Of a stretch of 64,000 nt of DNA, positions 15,591-24,136 are shown piece by piece. The stretch comes from Halobacteriovoraceae bacterium. Lineage in GTDB: Bacteria; Bdellovibrionota; Bacteriovoracia; Bacteriovoracales; Bacteriovoracaceae. Position 1 is the stretch's first letter, and every line of letters starts with the position of its first letter. The translations under genes and the position numbers were made by a program. The stretch is from contig PAMZ01000003.1 of NCBI GenBank assembly GCA_002707495.1, positions 248,001-312,000 of the forward strand. Reading direction: 5' to 3'. The notes beneath the pieces were generated by a model. It saw only the letters and a list, made by a program, of their open reading frames with translations. It made no database searches and was not told the DNA's origin.

Positions 15591-17310
15591 TATAAGTTTT
15601 ATAAATCCGCCTCATGCAGATTGGTCTATGGCAAACAACTTAACTTATCACTATTGTCAAAGCCACTATAGGCGTTACGGTAAATATTGTGAGCATGTCA
15701 ACTGGATTCCGGCTCCTTTTCGTTGGAACACGTACACATGTTTTGATGAGATAGTTAAAGAAATTGGCTCTTGCGATATACTTCTCATGAGTTCCTACAC
15801 TTGGAATGCTGACCTTGTAGATAAGTTTGCTCAGTTCTATCGGAAACTCTTTCCGGATTCTATATTAGTCATTGGAGGACCACATATTGGGACTAATGAA
15901 GCTGAACTATTAAAAAAACGAGAGGAGCTTTTTGACTATATTTGTCTTCCTACTAAACCAGGAGAAGTTTTCGTCCAAGACTTAATAGATGAGTGGTTTG
16001 AAAATAATGGCTCCCCTCTAAGAGAAAAAATTGCATGGGAACTCAAAAGTGAAAAAAAACGCAGTCTTCCTTTTGATCTAGATTACTCTATATATAAAGA
16101 GCACTCAGATACTTACAAGTTACAATTAGATCACGCAAAGAAATACCGTCTAGAACCTTTTATCTCTCTTGAAACAACACGAGGTTGTCCTTACAAATGT
16201 GTCTATTGTGAATGGGGAGGAGGGACTGGAACAAAAGTCTATCAAAAACCATTAGATATAGTAAAAGAAGATATCAGAGTTTTAACCGAAATGGGTTACA
16301 CCAATGCCTACCTAACAGATGCTAACTTCGGGATCTTTAAGGAACGAGACTTCGAAATCTATCGTTTTGCCCATGAGAAAAGTTTCGCTCTGACAGATAT
16401 CTCAACCGTAAAAGTACCTCAACTAGCTAGACGCAAAGAGCTCATAGATTTTTGCTTTGATGTGGTAGGTAAAGGACCTGAAGTTCACACGAAGGTTGAT
16501 ACGGGAACTGACATGTGGGGAATGATGGAATACGCATCCTCAATTCCCGCCGTTTCGATCCAAAGCATCTCAACTAAAGCAATGACAATTTCTCATCGGA
16601 TCGACCTTAAAACGCACGAGAAAATTGAACTTAGTAAACATATTTATGAAAGATGTAATAAAGAAGGCTTCCCGGTACCTGCGATTGAATTAATCTTGGC
16701 CATGCCAGGCTCTACGCTAAAAGATTTTTATGAAGAAATGAATCTTATCTGGAACTTTCAGGCATGGAATAGCTTCCGCCATGATTATATGTTTTTACCG
16801 GATTCTGAACTAAATTCTCAAGAATATAAAGATAAATATAATATTGAAACTGTGGAAGTCTATTCGGATATCGTAGACGAGGATGGGATAGATAACTGGA
16901 ATAGCCTGTATCGAAATAAACGCAGCTATTTTAAAACTATTCGGTCTTGTTTTTCATTCAGCGCAGAGGAAATGGTTGAAATGTGGTTTATGAACAATGC
17001 AGCTAATTTTTTGCTGAGAAATATTTATCCTATGGTCAAAGAACATTGCACCCCACCTCTATTTGCTAAATCATGCTATACAATTATCCAAACGTTGGAA
17101 GGGTTTAACTACATGCAAGAAGAAATATATGACTTGTACAATCCGAAAACAGAGCCACGCTCAATTCGAAAGCTTCAAGGAAGTTTCCGAGTGGAAGTGA
17201 TTGAAAAATTTTTAGCGAGAAATCAAAAACTGATTTACAATGAAATTTTTAAACAGTTTGTAGTCAAAAAGGATCATTCCAATGCTGAGTCTGATGTCCT
17301 CCATCCGTGA
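15571..17310 (+). CDS. B12-binding-type radical SAM protein
   Basis: A 579-residue protein. Residues 1-145 resemble a cobalamin-binding Rossmann domain (ISFINPPHADW, ILLMSSYTWNADLV, LVIGGPHIGTNE), without the classic DxHxxG loop. The radical SAM core follows with C206, C210, C213 (TTRGCPYKCVYCEW), then a C-terminal region to 579. Members of this class often perform methylations or ring-forming C-C chemistry. The start is TTG at 15571, fixed by AAGGAGG at 15561-15567; it overlaps the preceding gene by 20 bases. It overlaps the downstream oxygenase by 29 bases. Substrate unknown. Confidence 0.88.
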   Translation: MIIQSLNISFINPPHADWSMANNLTYHYCQSHYRRYGKYCEHVNWIPAPFRWNTYTCFDEIVKEIGSCDILLMSSYTWNADLVDKFAQFYRKLFPDSILVIGGPHIGTNEAELLKKREELFDYICLPTKPGEVFVQDLIDEWFENNGSPLREKIAWELKSEKKRSLPFDLDYSIYKEHSDTYKLQLDHAKKYRLEPFISLETTRGCPYKCVYCEWGGGTGTKVYQKPLDIVKEDIRVLTEMGYTNAYLTDANFGIFKERDFEIYRFAHEKSFALTDISTVKVPQLARRKELIDFCFDVVGKGPEVHTKVDTGTDMWGMMEYASSIPAVSIQSISTKAMTISHRIDLKTHEKIELSKHIYERCNKEGFPVPAIELILAMPGSTLKDFYEEMNLIWNFQAWNSFRHDYMFLPDSELNSQEYKDKYNIETVEVYSDIVDEDGIDNWNSLYRNKRSYFKTIRSCFSFSAEEMVEMWFMNNAANFLLRNIYPMVKEHCTPPLFAKSCYTIIQTLEGFNYMQEEIYDLYNPKTEPRSIRKLQGSFRVEVIEKFLARNQKLIYNEIFKQFVVKKDHSNAESDVLHP

Positions 17311-17797
17311 ACGTGGCTATTACAAGCTTAGTGAACCTGATGCTCTTAATCTTATTGATATTGACAAGTACACTTTAAAAAATGTCGAAGAGCGCTCTAG
17401 AGACAATGGTGAAAAAGATCTACCAGAAGATTTAACCCAAAAGCTATTGATTTTTGGAAACTATTTAAAAACTAAGTATATTGACCCAAATTGGCCACAA
17501 AGTGTATTCAATAAATTCTTAGTATGGCAAGGTGTGGACAGAGACAACCAAGGTTGGCACACAGATCTTTTTGAGAACTATGATATTTTTTTTCTTTTTT
17601 ATTTTGATGACACTTTTCCTGAGAGCGGCGGCTCGATAAACTTCAAATGGGATAAAGACAAAACCGCAAGTTTTCAACCAAAGAAAGGAGATCTATTTCT
17701 CGTTAATAATACAAGAGGGTTTTGGCATCGAGCTGAATCTACACAAATTTTAAGGAGGACAGCAAGTTTTGACTTCAATACAATCACTGGTATCTAA
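17282..17797 (+). CDS. 2-oxoglutarate/Fe(II) oxygenase (copy 2)
   Basis: A 171-residue oxygenase: H93 and D95 (GWHTDLFENY) with H149 (GFWHRAES) as iron ligands and the LRRTASF Arg pair for 2-oxoglutarate. LFYFDDTFPESGGSINF parallels the LIYLDD..PETGGKI block of the enzyme at 10855-11403, so the two are paralogues. AAGGAT lies 7 bases before the ATG at 17282, which is inside the B12 radical SAM gene. Its likely role is a second hydroxylation in the same pathway. Family call firm, role inferred. Confidence 0.78.
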   Translation: MLSLMSSIRERGYYKLSEPDALNLIDIDKYTLKNVEERSRDNGEKDLPEDLTQKLLIFGNYLKTKYIDPNWPQSVFNKFLVWQGVDRDNQGWHTDLFENYDIFFLFYFDDTFPESGGSINFKWDKDKTASFQPKKGDLFLVNNTRGFWHRAESTQILRRTASFDFNTITGI

Positions 17798-18071
17798 AAA
17801 AGATAAGCTTTGCACAGAACGAGACCTTTGTGCTGAACTTTACAATGTTTGGATCACGAAGTTACATGATGTACAGGAAGATGAGGACCAGTACAATATG
17901 TACCTTCAAATGATCGCAAACCTGGAGCCTTACGGTCAAATGATCAAAGAGCAAATCAGAGAAATAAATCGCAAAATATGCGATCACTATGGGGTAGATT
18001 CAATCGAAAAAACTCCTCACATGAAAGACTGTGTGGCTAAATTTGGTTTTGATCGACCTAATCGAGACTAA
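17769..18071 (+). CDS. small helical protein, unrecognised
   Basis: A 100-residue charged, mostly helical protein with no signal peptide. Cysteines in DKLCTERDLC, RKICDHY and MKDCVAK are not in a known motif. The start is TTG at 17769, with AAGGAGG at 17752-17758 ten bases upstream; it overlaps the oxygenase gene by 29 bases. It is the last gene of the tightly packed plus-strand run and overlaps the convergent gene at 18058-18504 by 14 bases. It may be a small accessory or carrier protein; no family is recognised. Confidence 0.6.
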   Translation: MTSIQSLVSKKDKLCTERDLCAELYNVWITKLHDVQEDEDQYNMYLQMIANLEPYGQMIKEQIREINRKICDHYGVDSIEKTPHMKDCVAKFGFDRPNRD

Positions 18072-18504
18072 GATTAAATTCTGAATAAAAATAGTTTACG
18101 CTTGCTTTAACTTGGCTCTTTTTGTTTGCTTCAAAGTCCATTAACTTTTCTTTTTTTAGTCGAGCTAAAACATTATCGTAAGTTTCGCAATCGTCTTGAT
18201 AGGTCACGAAGTATTTATCTGTTCCCAGGAATAATTCAGGATCTGAAAGTAAAGAATAAAAATCTTCAGAAAAATACTTTTCTATTAATTTTGCATAAAT
18301 AATAGCCACCGCGTAAGACTTTGCTGGATAAACAATACTCCAGTGGTCGTCAGTAAAATAATTATAAATTTTTTCCTCTAAATTGCTCCCAGATAGACTC
18401 TGTACTTGATAAGGAATATGATCAATCAAGTCCTCGATCTTATTTAATCTATGATACAATATTTGGTGAAGTTTATAGTCTTTCAATTTCTTATGATAGC
18501 TCAT
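18058..18504 (-). CDS. unrecognised small protein antisense within the cluster
   Basis: A 148-residue protein rich in Tyr, Lys and Asp, with no signal peptide, membrane helix or known motif. It overlaps the preceding plus-strand gene by 14 bases at its end. Its start lies only 14 bases from the start of the divergent gene at 18519, so any promoter for it lies inside that gene. No clear SD precedes the ATG. The amino acid composition looks coding, but the gene is less certain than its neighbours. Confidence 0.6.
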   Translation of the reverse strand: MSYHKKLKDYKLHQILYHRLNKIEDLIDHIPYQVQSLSGSNLEEKIYNYFTDDHWSIVYPAKSYAVAIIYAKLIEKYFSEDFYSLLSDPELFLGTDKYFVTYQDDCETYDNVLARLKKEKLMDFEANKKSQVKASVNYFYSEFNLSLD

Positions 18505-18518
18505 TTGGAAAACTTAGC

Positions 18519-19463
18519 ATGGCACATATAGCAAAAAATTTTTTCCTTTCACATATTTCGGAACACTATTCATATCCAAACAGCAAGGTCTTGTTTTCTC
18601 CCAATTATGTAGAGGAGAACCCTGAGGATATATTTATTATCAGTAAATATGCCAAAAATTTTAGCGACTATCTACAAGATTTTCATTCAAGTAATCTAAA
18701 TGACTTTTGGGAGGTAAACCTGACGGGACCTAAAACAATTGTTTTTACTTGTTCTTATTTAATTGAAAACTTAAGTCTTCAATTTTGGGCCAATATTTTC
18801 TCTAAACAAAATGATTTGGTTTATCAAATCTACACCGCCTATCAAAAACTTTGGCTTACCAAGTCGATGCGACTCATGCACGAAAACTCCCATCTTAAGC
18901 AAAATTTTATTTCAATTCCATTCCAAACAAGGCTCACAAAAGAAAGGCTCCAAAATACCCCTAAGATCCCGATTATCCAAAGTCTTTCTCCTAAGGATTT
19001 AAACTTGGATCTGCGAATTGCTAACTTCTTATCTCCTTCAGTATCACTTGGTCAAGATACCTATCTTCTTGATCAGTTTAGACATATTGCCGAGACCTCA
19101 CTTTTTAAAATATTAGAAGAAGTGAGAGAAACAATTTTAGATAATTATTTTCAGCTCCAGCAACATTCACTTTTAAGGCAGTATATAAATTTTGAAAATT
19201 TCTCATTATTTCTCCCTCAAAAGAATCGAACACTTGAAGAAATCCTTAAAATAATCTCATTGCAGGAAATAAAAAGAATTATCAAAATTCTTGAAGATGA
19301 GCTGGGTAAATCCTTTTATGAGTGCTTTGAGATGATCGACATTCTTGAGAAGAATCAAATCGAAACCTGGATGAGACAACAAAATTCTTATGGCTTTCCT
19401 CTGAATTTCTTCGATGATTCGTGTGATAATTTACGATTAGTGATGGAGGCGGTCTCACAATAA
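18519..19463 (+). CDS. unrecognised protein of the radical SAM cluster
   Basis: A 314-residue cytoplasmic-looking protein, rich in Leu, Phe, Ser and Asn, with a helical C-terminal half (FKILEEVRETILDNYFQLQQH, KIISLQEIKRIIKILEDELG). No catalytic motif or membrane helix is recognised. It starts 14 bases from the divergent gene at 18504. The stop TAA overlaps an ATA triplet that may start the next gene (see the findings). It is probably co-transcribed with the next gene; the function is unknown. Confidence 0.7.
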   Translation: MAHIAKNFFLSHISEHYSYPNSKVLFSPNYVEENPEDIFIISKYAKNFSDYLQDFHSSNLNDFWEVNLTGPKTIVFTCSYLIENLSLQFWANIFSKQNDLVYQIYTAYQKLWLTKSMRLMHENSHLKQNFISIPFQTRLTKERLQNTPKIPIIQSLSPKDLNLDLRIANFLSPSVSLGQDTYLLDQFRHIAETSLFKILEEVRETILDNYFQLQQHSLLRQYINFENFSLFLPQKNRTLEEILKIISLQEIKRIIKILEDELGKSFYECFEMIDILEKNQIETWMRQQNSYGFPLNFFDDSCDNLRLVMEAVSQ

Positions 19464-19516
19464 TACCACTTTTTCAAAACTTATATTTAGAACATATAGA
19501 AGCCTATCGCTATGGG

Positions 19517-20422
19517 ATGAGAGAGTTCTTTTTCCTTAAAGAAAAAAGGGAGCATCCTGAGGCAAAAAGACTCAAGCACGATCATACTTTTGATTTTTAT
19601 ATTGATGATTTTGATCAGACATTACAAAGTCAATACAACAATAACTTAGAGTTGTTAACGCGTAAAATCTATAAGACTCAAAAGAAAACTGTCCTTTTTT
19701 GTGATGATTTTTACCTAATTTCTATTCTCAAAGATTATTTGGCAAGTCTTGAAATCTTATCTGAAGACAAAAAACAACTAGAATTACTTTTTCAACTCTA
19801 TTTTTACAAAGCTCGAGGAAAAAAGGTAACCCAAACTTCTAATTCATTTTCCCTTGATTTCTCTCTATTTAAATTTTCAAGTTCCCCCCTTTATTTAAAA
19901 ATACTTTATTACTATCCAAGAGATCTGAAAAAATTATATTCTCTTGATGTGTCTGAGCAAATTAGCACTGCCTGGATAGGCTATGTAAAGTTTATGGCGA
20001 GAGATATTCTAAGAAGCGGCTATCTTTTAAACTCTGTTTCAAAAAGTAATGAAACGCCAACAATAGACGAACTCAATGCTTTTTTATTAAAAGACCCTAA
20101 TCTAAACTGGCTAGTTGACAAAGATTTTGAATTTAAGTCAAGACAGGAGATATGTGAAACCTACTCATCGAAGGTTTTCATTAAGCTTTTTGCCTTATAC
20201 GAGGCTTATCAAGCCGCTGGCTTTAGATCAAAAAATATATATCCTCATGATAAAGTTTTTTTAACTCTTACTGAGATGTTTTATTCTAAAGAAACTATTA
20301 AGATCGATGACTTGCTTATCTATAAATATCCCCTTATATTTTTTAAGCATACTAATCATTTATTTCTCCTCAGTTATGCACTTAGCAAGGTTGCAATTGA
20401 AGCTCAGTTCAAAAACAAATAA
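19517..20422 (+). CDS. unrecognised protein of the radical SAM cluster
   Basis: A 301-residue protein from the first ATG, with no recognised domain and rich in Tyr, Phe, Leu and Lys. The frame stays open and protein-like upstream to 19460 (PLFQNLYLEHIEAYRYG before the ATG) although no ATG, GTG or TTG occurs there. GGAGG at 19445-19449 sits 10 bases before ATA at 19460, which overlaps the previous stop, while the ATG at 19517 has only a weak SD. The true start may therefore be the non-standard ATA. The function is unknown; it forms a pair with 18519-19463. Confidence 0.7.
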   Translation: MREFFFLKEKREHPEAKRLKHDHTFDFYIDDFDQTLQSQYNNNLELLTRKIYKTQKKTVLFCDDFYLISILKDYLASLEILSEDKKQLELLFQLYFYKARGKKVTQTSNSFSLDFSLFKFSSSPLYLKILYYYPRDLKKLYSLDVSEQISTAWIGYVKFMARDILRSGYLLNSVSKSNETPTIDELNAFLLKDPNLNWLVDKDFEFKSRQEICETYSSKVFIKLFALYEAYQAAGFRSKNIYPHDKVFLTLTEMFYSKETIKIDDLLIYKYPLIFFKHTNHLFLLSYALSKVAIEAQFKNK

Positions 20423-20510
20423 AGTAAATGATTTTCTAGGTACTTAGCATTTTTTTAAACGTACTCAAAACATGAAATTATGATAAAATTTAACGGCAAG
20501 GAGTCTTTAA

Positions 20511-21467
20511 ATGAAAATTTTAGCATTTCTTTTATTTTTTACGTTTTCTTCATTCGCTTTTGCTCAAGTTGAGTTTGTATGGGGAATTAACGAATCACTT
20601 GACCAATATAAAATTCAAGCTGATAAATTTAAGAAAATTATCGAAGAACAGACTAAAGGTGAGGTCCTGGTCAAAGTGGTTCTTTACAAGAAAGACCCTC
20701 AAAGACCCTTTGAGCTGATAAAAAATGACTCTTTTCACATGTATCAAATAACAACAGATAATGTTCAAGAGAGAACTAAGACTAAATACCCGTTCCTAGA
20801 CGCTTGGCACGTTCCCTTTGTGTTTAAAAACCCTGAGCACGTAGAAAAATATATAAATTCTAAAAGAAGTATGAATAATCTGAAACTCTTAGAAACGGAC
20901 GATTATTTGGCTTTCAACTATTCTTATGCTGGTGGTTTTGTATCAGTAATTGATAAGAACCCTGTTCACAATCAAATGCACTTAAAAGATTTAAGAAATT
21001 TTTGTCCGATGACAGAACTATCGGGCGAAAATGATAAAAACAAACAGAACTTTGCAGCTCAATTTCATCAAAAACTACCTTGTTTGGCGCTTTTGTATGA
21101 ATTGAATGAATTTAAAAATTTTGCAGATAAGCTTCCTCAAGAGGTATTTATCAACCTTACTTATCATAAAGTTGTTTCGCGTGTTTCAGTCATCTCGAAA
21201 AAATTTTTATCGCAACTCTCCATAAAACACAAAGATCTCTTTTTAAGCCATCTAAATAGTATCCTTGCTGAAGAGCGTGCAATAGTAAACGAGAGAGGAA
21301 GGCAAAATTTAAAGAGGATAGGAAATATCCCCAACTTGAAAATGGTTCGTTTAAAAGATGTGCAACATCAAGTGAAACCTGATCCGAATCGATCACAGAG
21401 CTTGCAATCTGAAATTGATTTTATAAGAGGTCTCGAAGAAATTAAACAGGAGCAAGCTTCTAAATAG
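20511..21467 (+). CDS. TRAP-type (DctP-like) solute-binding protein
   Basis: A 318-residue periplasmic protein with signal peptide (1-18, cut after FAFA). The order of segments (EQTKGEVLVKV, DSFHMYQITTDNV, FPFLDAWHVPFVFKNPEHVEKY, then AGGFVSVIDKNPV) follows the DctP family that captures organic acids for TRAP transporters. No DctQ or DctM membrane subunit is near, so it may be an orphan binding protein or work with a distant permease. The SD AAGGAG lies 7 bases before the ATG. It follows the cluster's last gene by 88 bases with its own likely promoter (TATGAT upstream), so membership of the cluster is unsure. Confidence 0.75.
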   Translation: MKILAFLLFFTFSSFAFAQVEFVWGINESLDQYKIQADKFKKIIEEQTKGEVLVKVVLYKKDPQRPFELIKNDSFHMYQITTDNVQERTKTKYPFLDAWHVPFVFKNPEHVEKYINSKRSMNNLKLLETDDYLAFNYSYAGGFVSVIDKNPVHNQMHLKDLRNFCPMTELSGENDKNKQNFAAQFHQKLPCLALLYELNEFKNFADKLPQEVFINLTYHKVVSRVSVISKKFLSQLSIKHKDLFLSHLNSILAEERAIVNERGRQNLKRIGNIPNLKMVRLKDVQHQVKPDPNRSQSLQSEIDFIRGLEEIKQEQASK

Positions 21468-21514
21468 TCGGTTAACTTTGTAAGTTTTAAGATGACTCAA
21501 TAAGAGTAACTATT

Positions 21515-23131
21515 TTAGTTGCGCCGATAAACACATCGAAAGCCGTATTCTTTAGAAGCATCATCATCAAATGCTGAAAAACTTAAACTAAAAATTCCGG
21601 CAAAATAACCATTTCTATAACTTCCGCCGCGAATGGCAGCCCCACCAGTTCCACCTTCAAATTGGCCCAAACCAAAATCTGAGTTATAGCTAGCTTCCGT
21701 AATATTTGCAGGATTTCCTGGGGCAAAAAACTCTTGAGCGAGATCACTATCTCCGTCAGGCTCTTTATCACAGATCTCTATACTTCCAAACTCTACCCAT
21801 CCATCAGTACAATCAATTGGACCTAATTGAGCTTCATCTTGATCAAGAGAGCCGGTATCAACCCACTCTGCAAGATTACCAGCAAAGTCCCAAATCTGAT
21901 TCCCATTAGATAGAGTATGCCGAGCATAGGTAGCAGTTCCTGTTCTATTGACCTCTGCCCGTCCATCGACACCGTTATAATTATAGCCACAGGAATCATC
22001 AATACCGTTATTTCCTCTAAAGACACATCCTGAGCCCACGATTCCGCTGCTCCAATTATTTGCTTGCGCCTCAATATTTCGAGCTATCGTCATCCATTCG
22101 TAAGAGTTAATGAGATCGTACCCATCCCCTAGAGAGCGGCACTCGTCTTTTGCCGTTTGCATATCAAGTTTTCTCCATCCTGGATAAACATCGCCATTTT
22201 GAAGTTCGAAAGACCCTGGATTAAAAAAACTCGTTCCCCAATTACTAGAACTACAACTTGATTCAAGACATCCATCATCGTTTAAACCATAGAGGTCACT
22301 TGAGTTAGCAAGACCAGTAACTCCAGAGTCTAACCATGGCTTGGCTTCAAACTTCATCACACAAAAATCGTTGGCAACCAGCTCATTACCTGAATCAGCG
22401 GGAACTAGAATATACCCCGATGGACATTCATTATAATCGTATTCTATGGCATTGGTTGAGCAATTTGATTCTACGCCATTTATATTTGTGCTTTTGACGT
22501 AAAAATCATAATCACCAAAACTAGGAAGTTTGTTGAGCTGAATATTTATTGACGAACCATCACTGATAGCAGAGCCAACCAAATTGGAGCTCGAGCAATT
22601 GCTGTCAGTATAAATTTTAATAGTATCCCCCACTTGAATATTACTCACAGTCAAATAGGGTCTAGACTGTACATCATATTGTTTAGTCGGAAATTGAATA
22701 TTTTGAGCTAACGAAAGATTAGGTGTCTCGGGTTGAGCATTGGTAGTAATCGTCATTTTATTTATATTATTATCTAATTGAGCATCAATATCTTTGAGTC
22801 TCACTAAAAATGTATAGCTTGTTGCACTTTTCAATTTTGTAGCTGTATAAGTAGTCTCGCCAGCCTGAGCACGGTGAAGCAAAGTATTTATCCCATCTGT
22901 CACATCGTAAATATAATACTCTTGAGCCTCGTCACTATTTGTCCAAAAAAGTATTGCACTTGTATCAGTAACTGAGGTTATCCCATCTAGACCAGAAAAA
23001 CTCGCATTGGACCCAAAGGTTGAACTCGCACTGTTTTGGACAGCAGTGGAAGAAGGAAGTGGGTCGTACTCTTTAGTCTCACAGGAAATAAATATAGTGG
23101 CCATAAGAGCTAGCAATATAGTTTTCATCAC
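21515..23131 (-). CDS. lipoprotein with fibronectin type III-like and formylglycine-enzyme (SUMF/FGE) domains
   Basis: A 538-residue exported lipoprotein (lipobox FISC, Cys 17). Residues about 45-135 look like a fibronectin type III domain (ITSVTDTSAILFWTNSDEAQEYYIYDV). A second beta domain follows, and the last about 300 residues contain an SUMF1/FGE-type fold: GYILVPA, CVMKFEAKPW, IWDFAGNLAEWVD, RGGSY and YGFRCVYRR. Most bacterial proteins of this class are not sulfatase activators but bind or modify surface ligands. It stands alone, convergent with the TRAP protein gene. Confidence 0.8.
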   Translation of the reverse strand: MMKTILLALMATIFISCETKEYDPLPSSTAVQNSASSTFGSNASFSGLDGITSVTDTSAILFWTNSDEAQEYYIYDVTDGINTLLHRAQAGETTYTATKLKSATSYTFLVRLKDIDAQLDNNINKMTITTNAQPETPNLSLAQNIQFPTKQYDVQSRPYLTVSNIQVGDTIKIYTDSNCSSSNLVGSAISDGSSINIQLNKLPSFGDYDFYVKSTNINGVESNCSTNAIEYDYNECPSGYILVPADSGNELVANDFCVMKFEAKPWLDSGVTGLANSSDLYGLNDDGCLESSCSSSNWGTSFFNPGSFELQNGDVYPGWRKLDMQTAKDECRSLGDGYDLINSYEWMTIARNIEAQANNWSSGIVGSGCVFRGNNGIDDSCGYNYNGVDGRAEVNRTGTATYARHTLSNGNQIWDFAGNLAEWVDTGSLDQDEAQLGPIDCTDGWVEFGSIEICDKEPDGDSDLAQEFFAPGNPANITEASYNSDFGLGQFEGGTGGAAIRGGSYRNGYFAGIFSLSFSAFDDDASKEYGFRCVYRRN

Positions 23132-23240
23132 CTTAATTATCGGTGATTTAAGTCAAAAGCCTTAGTTTTTTAGTCAAACACCTAAGATCTCGTCTAAATA
23201 AATGAAATGCTCTCTAGTTAAGTCACTAATATTTGGCAGT

Positions 23241-23591
23241 TTAATCCCAATAAGTACAAAAAATTCTTGAAGAGCCGGTTTCAGGGCTATCAAAATCTGC
23301 ACGGTAACGTCTTAAAGGCTGCATTTGCGTATCAGGCCAAGTATCAATCTCAAGTCTATATCCACCCCCATAAAAACTCGTCCTATAGTTTCTTGAGGTT
23401 CGCTTAAACATTGTGAAACTTCTGCTTACTCGTTGGCCACGCCTATCATATACTAAGCTTGCTCTTACACTTCTGGTATTACTACCCCAAAAGTCCAAAT
23501 CAAGATCAAGACCACGACCTTGACATTGAATCTCACTAAAAGAGTAAGCTGAGCCACTCAATACTAAACCCATTAATAATATTAATTTCAT
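23241..23591 (-). CDS. small secreted protein, unrecognised
   Basis: A 116-residue protein with signal peptide (about 1-17) and a basic mature part (RSVRASLVYDRRGQRVSRSF, RNYRTSFYGGGYRLEID). Two cysteines (IQCQGR near the start and IFCTYWD at the end) could form a disulfide. No family recognised. It probably shares a transcript with the DUF2141 gene 28 bases upstream. Confidence 0.65.
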   Translation of the reverse strand: MKLILLMGLVLSGSAYSFSEIQCQGRGLDLDLDFWGSNTRSVRASLVYDRRGQRVSRSFTMFKRTSRNYRTSFYGGGYRLEIDTWPDTQMQPLRRYRADFDSPETGSSRIFCTYWD

Positions 23592-23619
23592 TCATTGCCC
23601 CCCGACTGAATAAATCTAA

Positions 23620-24048
23620 CTAAAGAAGATTCTTTAAATAAATATCTACCGTTTTGTCTGCATCCAGGCCAATTCTACATTGTGAAAAGCTTGGCTTCCC
23701 TAATAATCTAGGATTATTACTAAATCCTAAAGGCTCACGAGGAATTCTAAACCGAGTGTCTAATCTCGAGTTATTATTCTCATCGTGAAAAAGAGAAATA
23801 GCATAGCTTTCTTCCGTAAGACCTCTAAAGGTCACAGACACCGCAGCCAGATCTACAATTTCAACAATTTCAGATCTTACAGCAGCATCATTTCTCCCCG
23901 GAAATCCATTTGCTTGGTCAAATAAGGCAATCTTAATATTTCCTCGATTTGACCTCACGTTTTTAATGTTGACTGTAAGCTCCATCGCAAATGCACTCGT
24001 GGAACTTACCAGACAGACTAAGGCAAATAAAATAGTTTTTGTTTTCAT
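23620..24048 (-). CDS. secreted DUF2141-family protein
   Basis: A 142-residue exported protein (signal peptide 1-21) of the DUF2141 family: ELTVNIKNVRSNRGNIKIALFDQANGFP, then VSVTFRGLTEESYAISLFHDENNNSRLD and a C-terminal beta strand VDIYLKNLL. The fold is a predicted periplasmic beta-sandwich of unknown function. Family length is about 140, so it is complete. It is divergent from the globin gene at 24137. Confidence 0.75.
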   Translation of the reverse strand: MKTKTILFALVCLVSSTSAFAMELTVNIKNVRSNRGNIKIALFDQANGFPGRNDAAVRSEIVEIVDLAAVSVTFRGLTEESYAISLFHDENNNSRLDTRFRIPREPLGFSNNPRLLGKPSFSQCRIGLDADKTVDIYLKNLL

Positions 24049-24136
24049 ACTTGGAATAAACCAAAGAATTTACCTTTTGCAAAGACTCAAGAGTATTTGT
24101 TATACAGCTTTTGGAGAGAGATTCCGATAAGATATC

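Noticed and set aside
6430-21467. Classical His-Xaa-Ser (hxsABCD) locus
   Set aside because: The His-x-Ser spacing is suggestive, but the maturases and the small partner do not clearly match HxsB, HxsC or HxsD, and the extra Cys differs.
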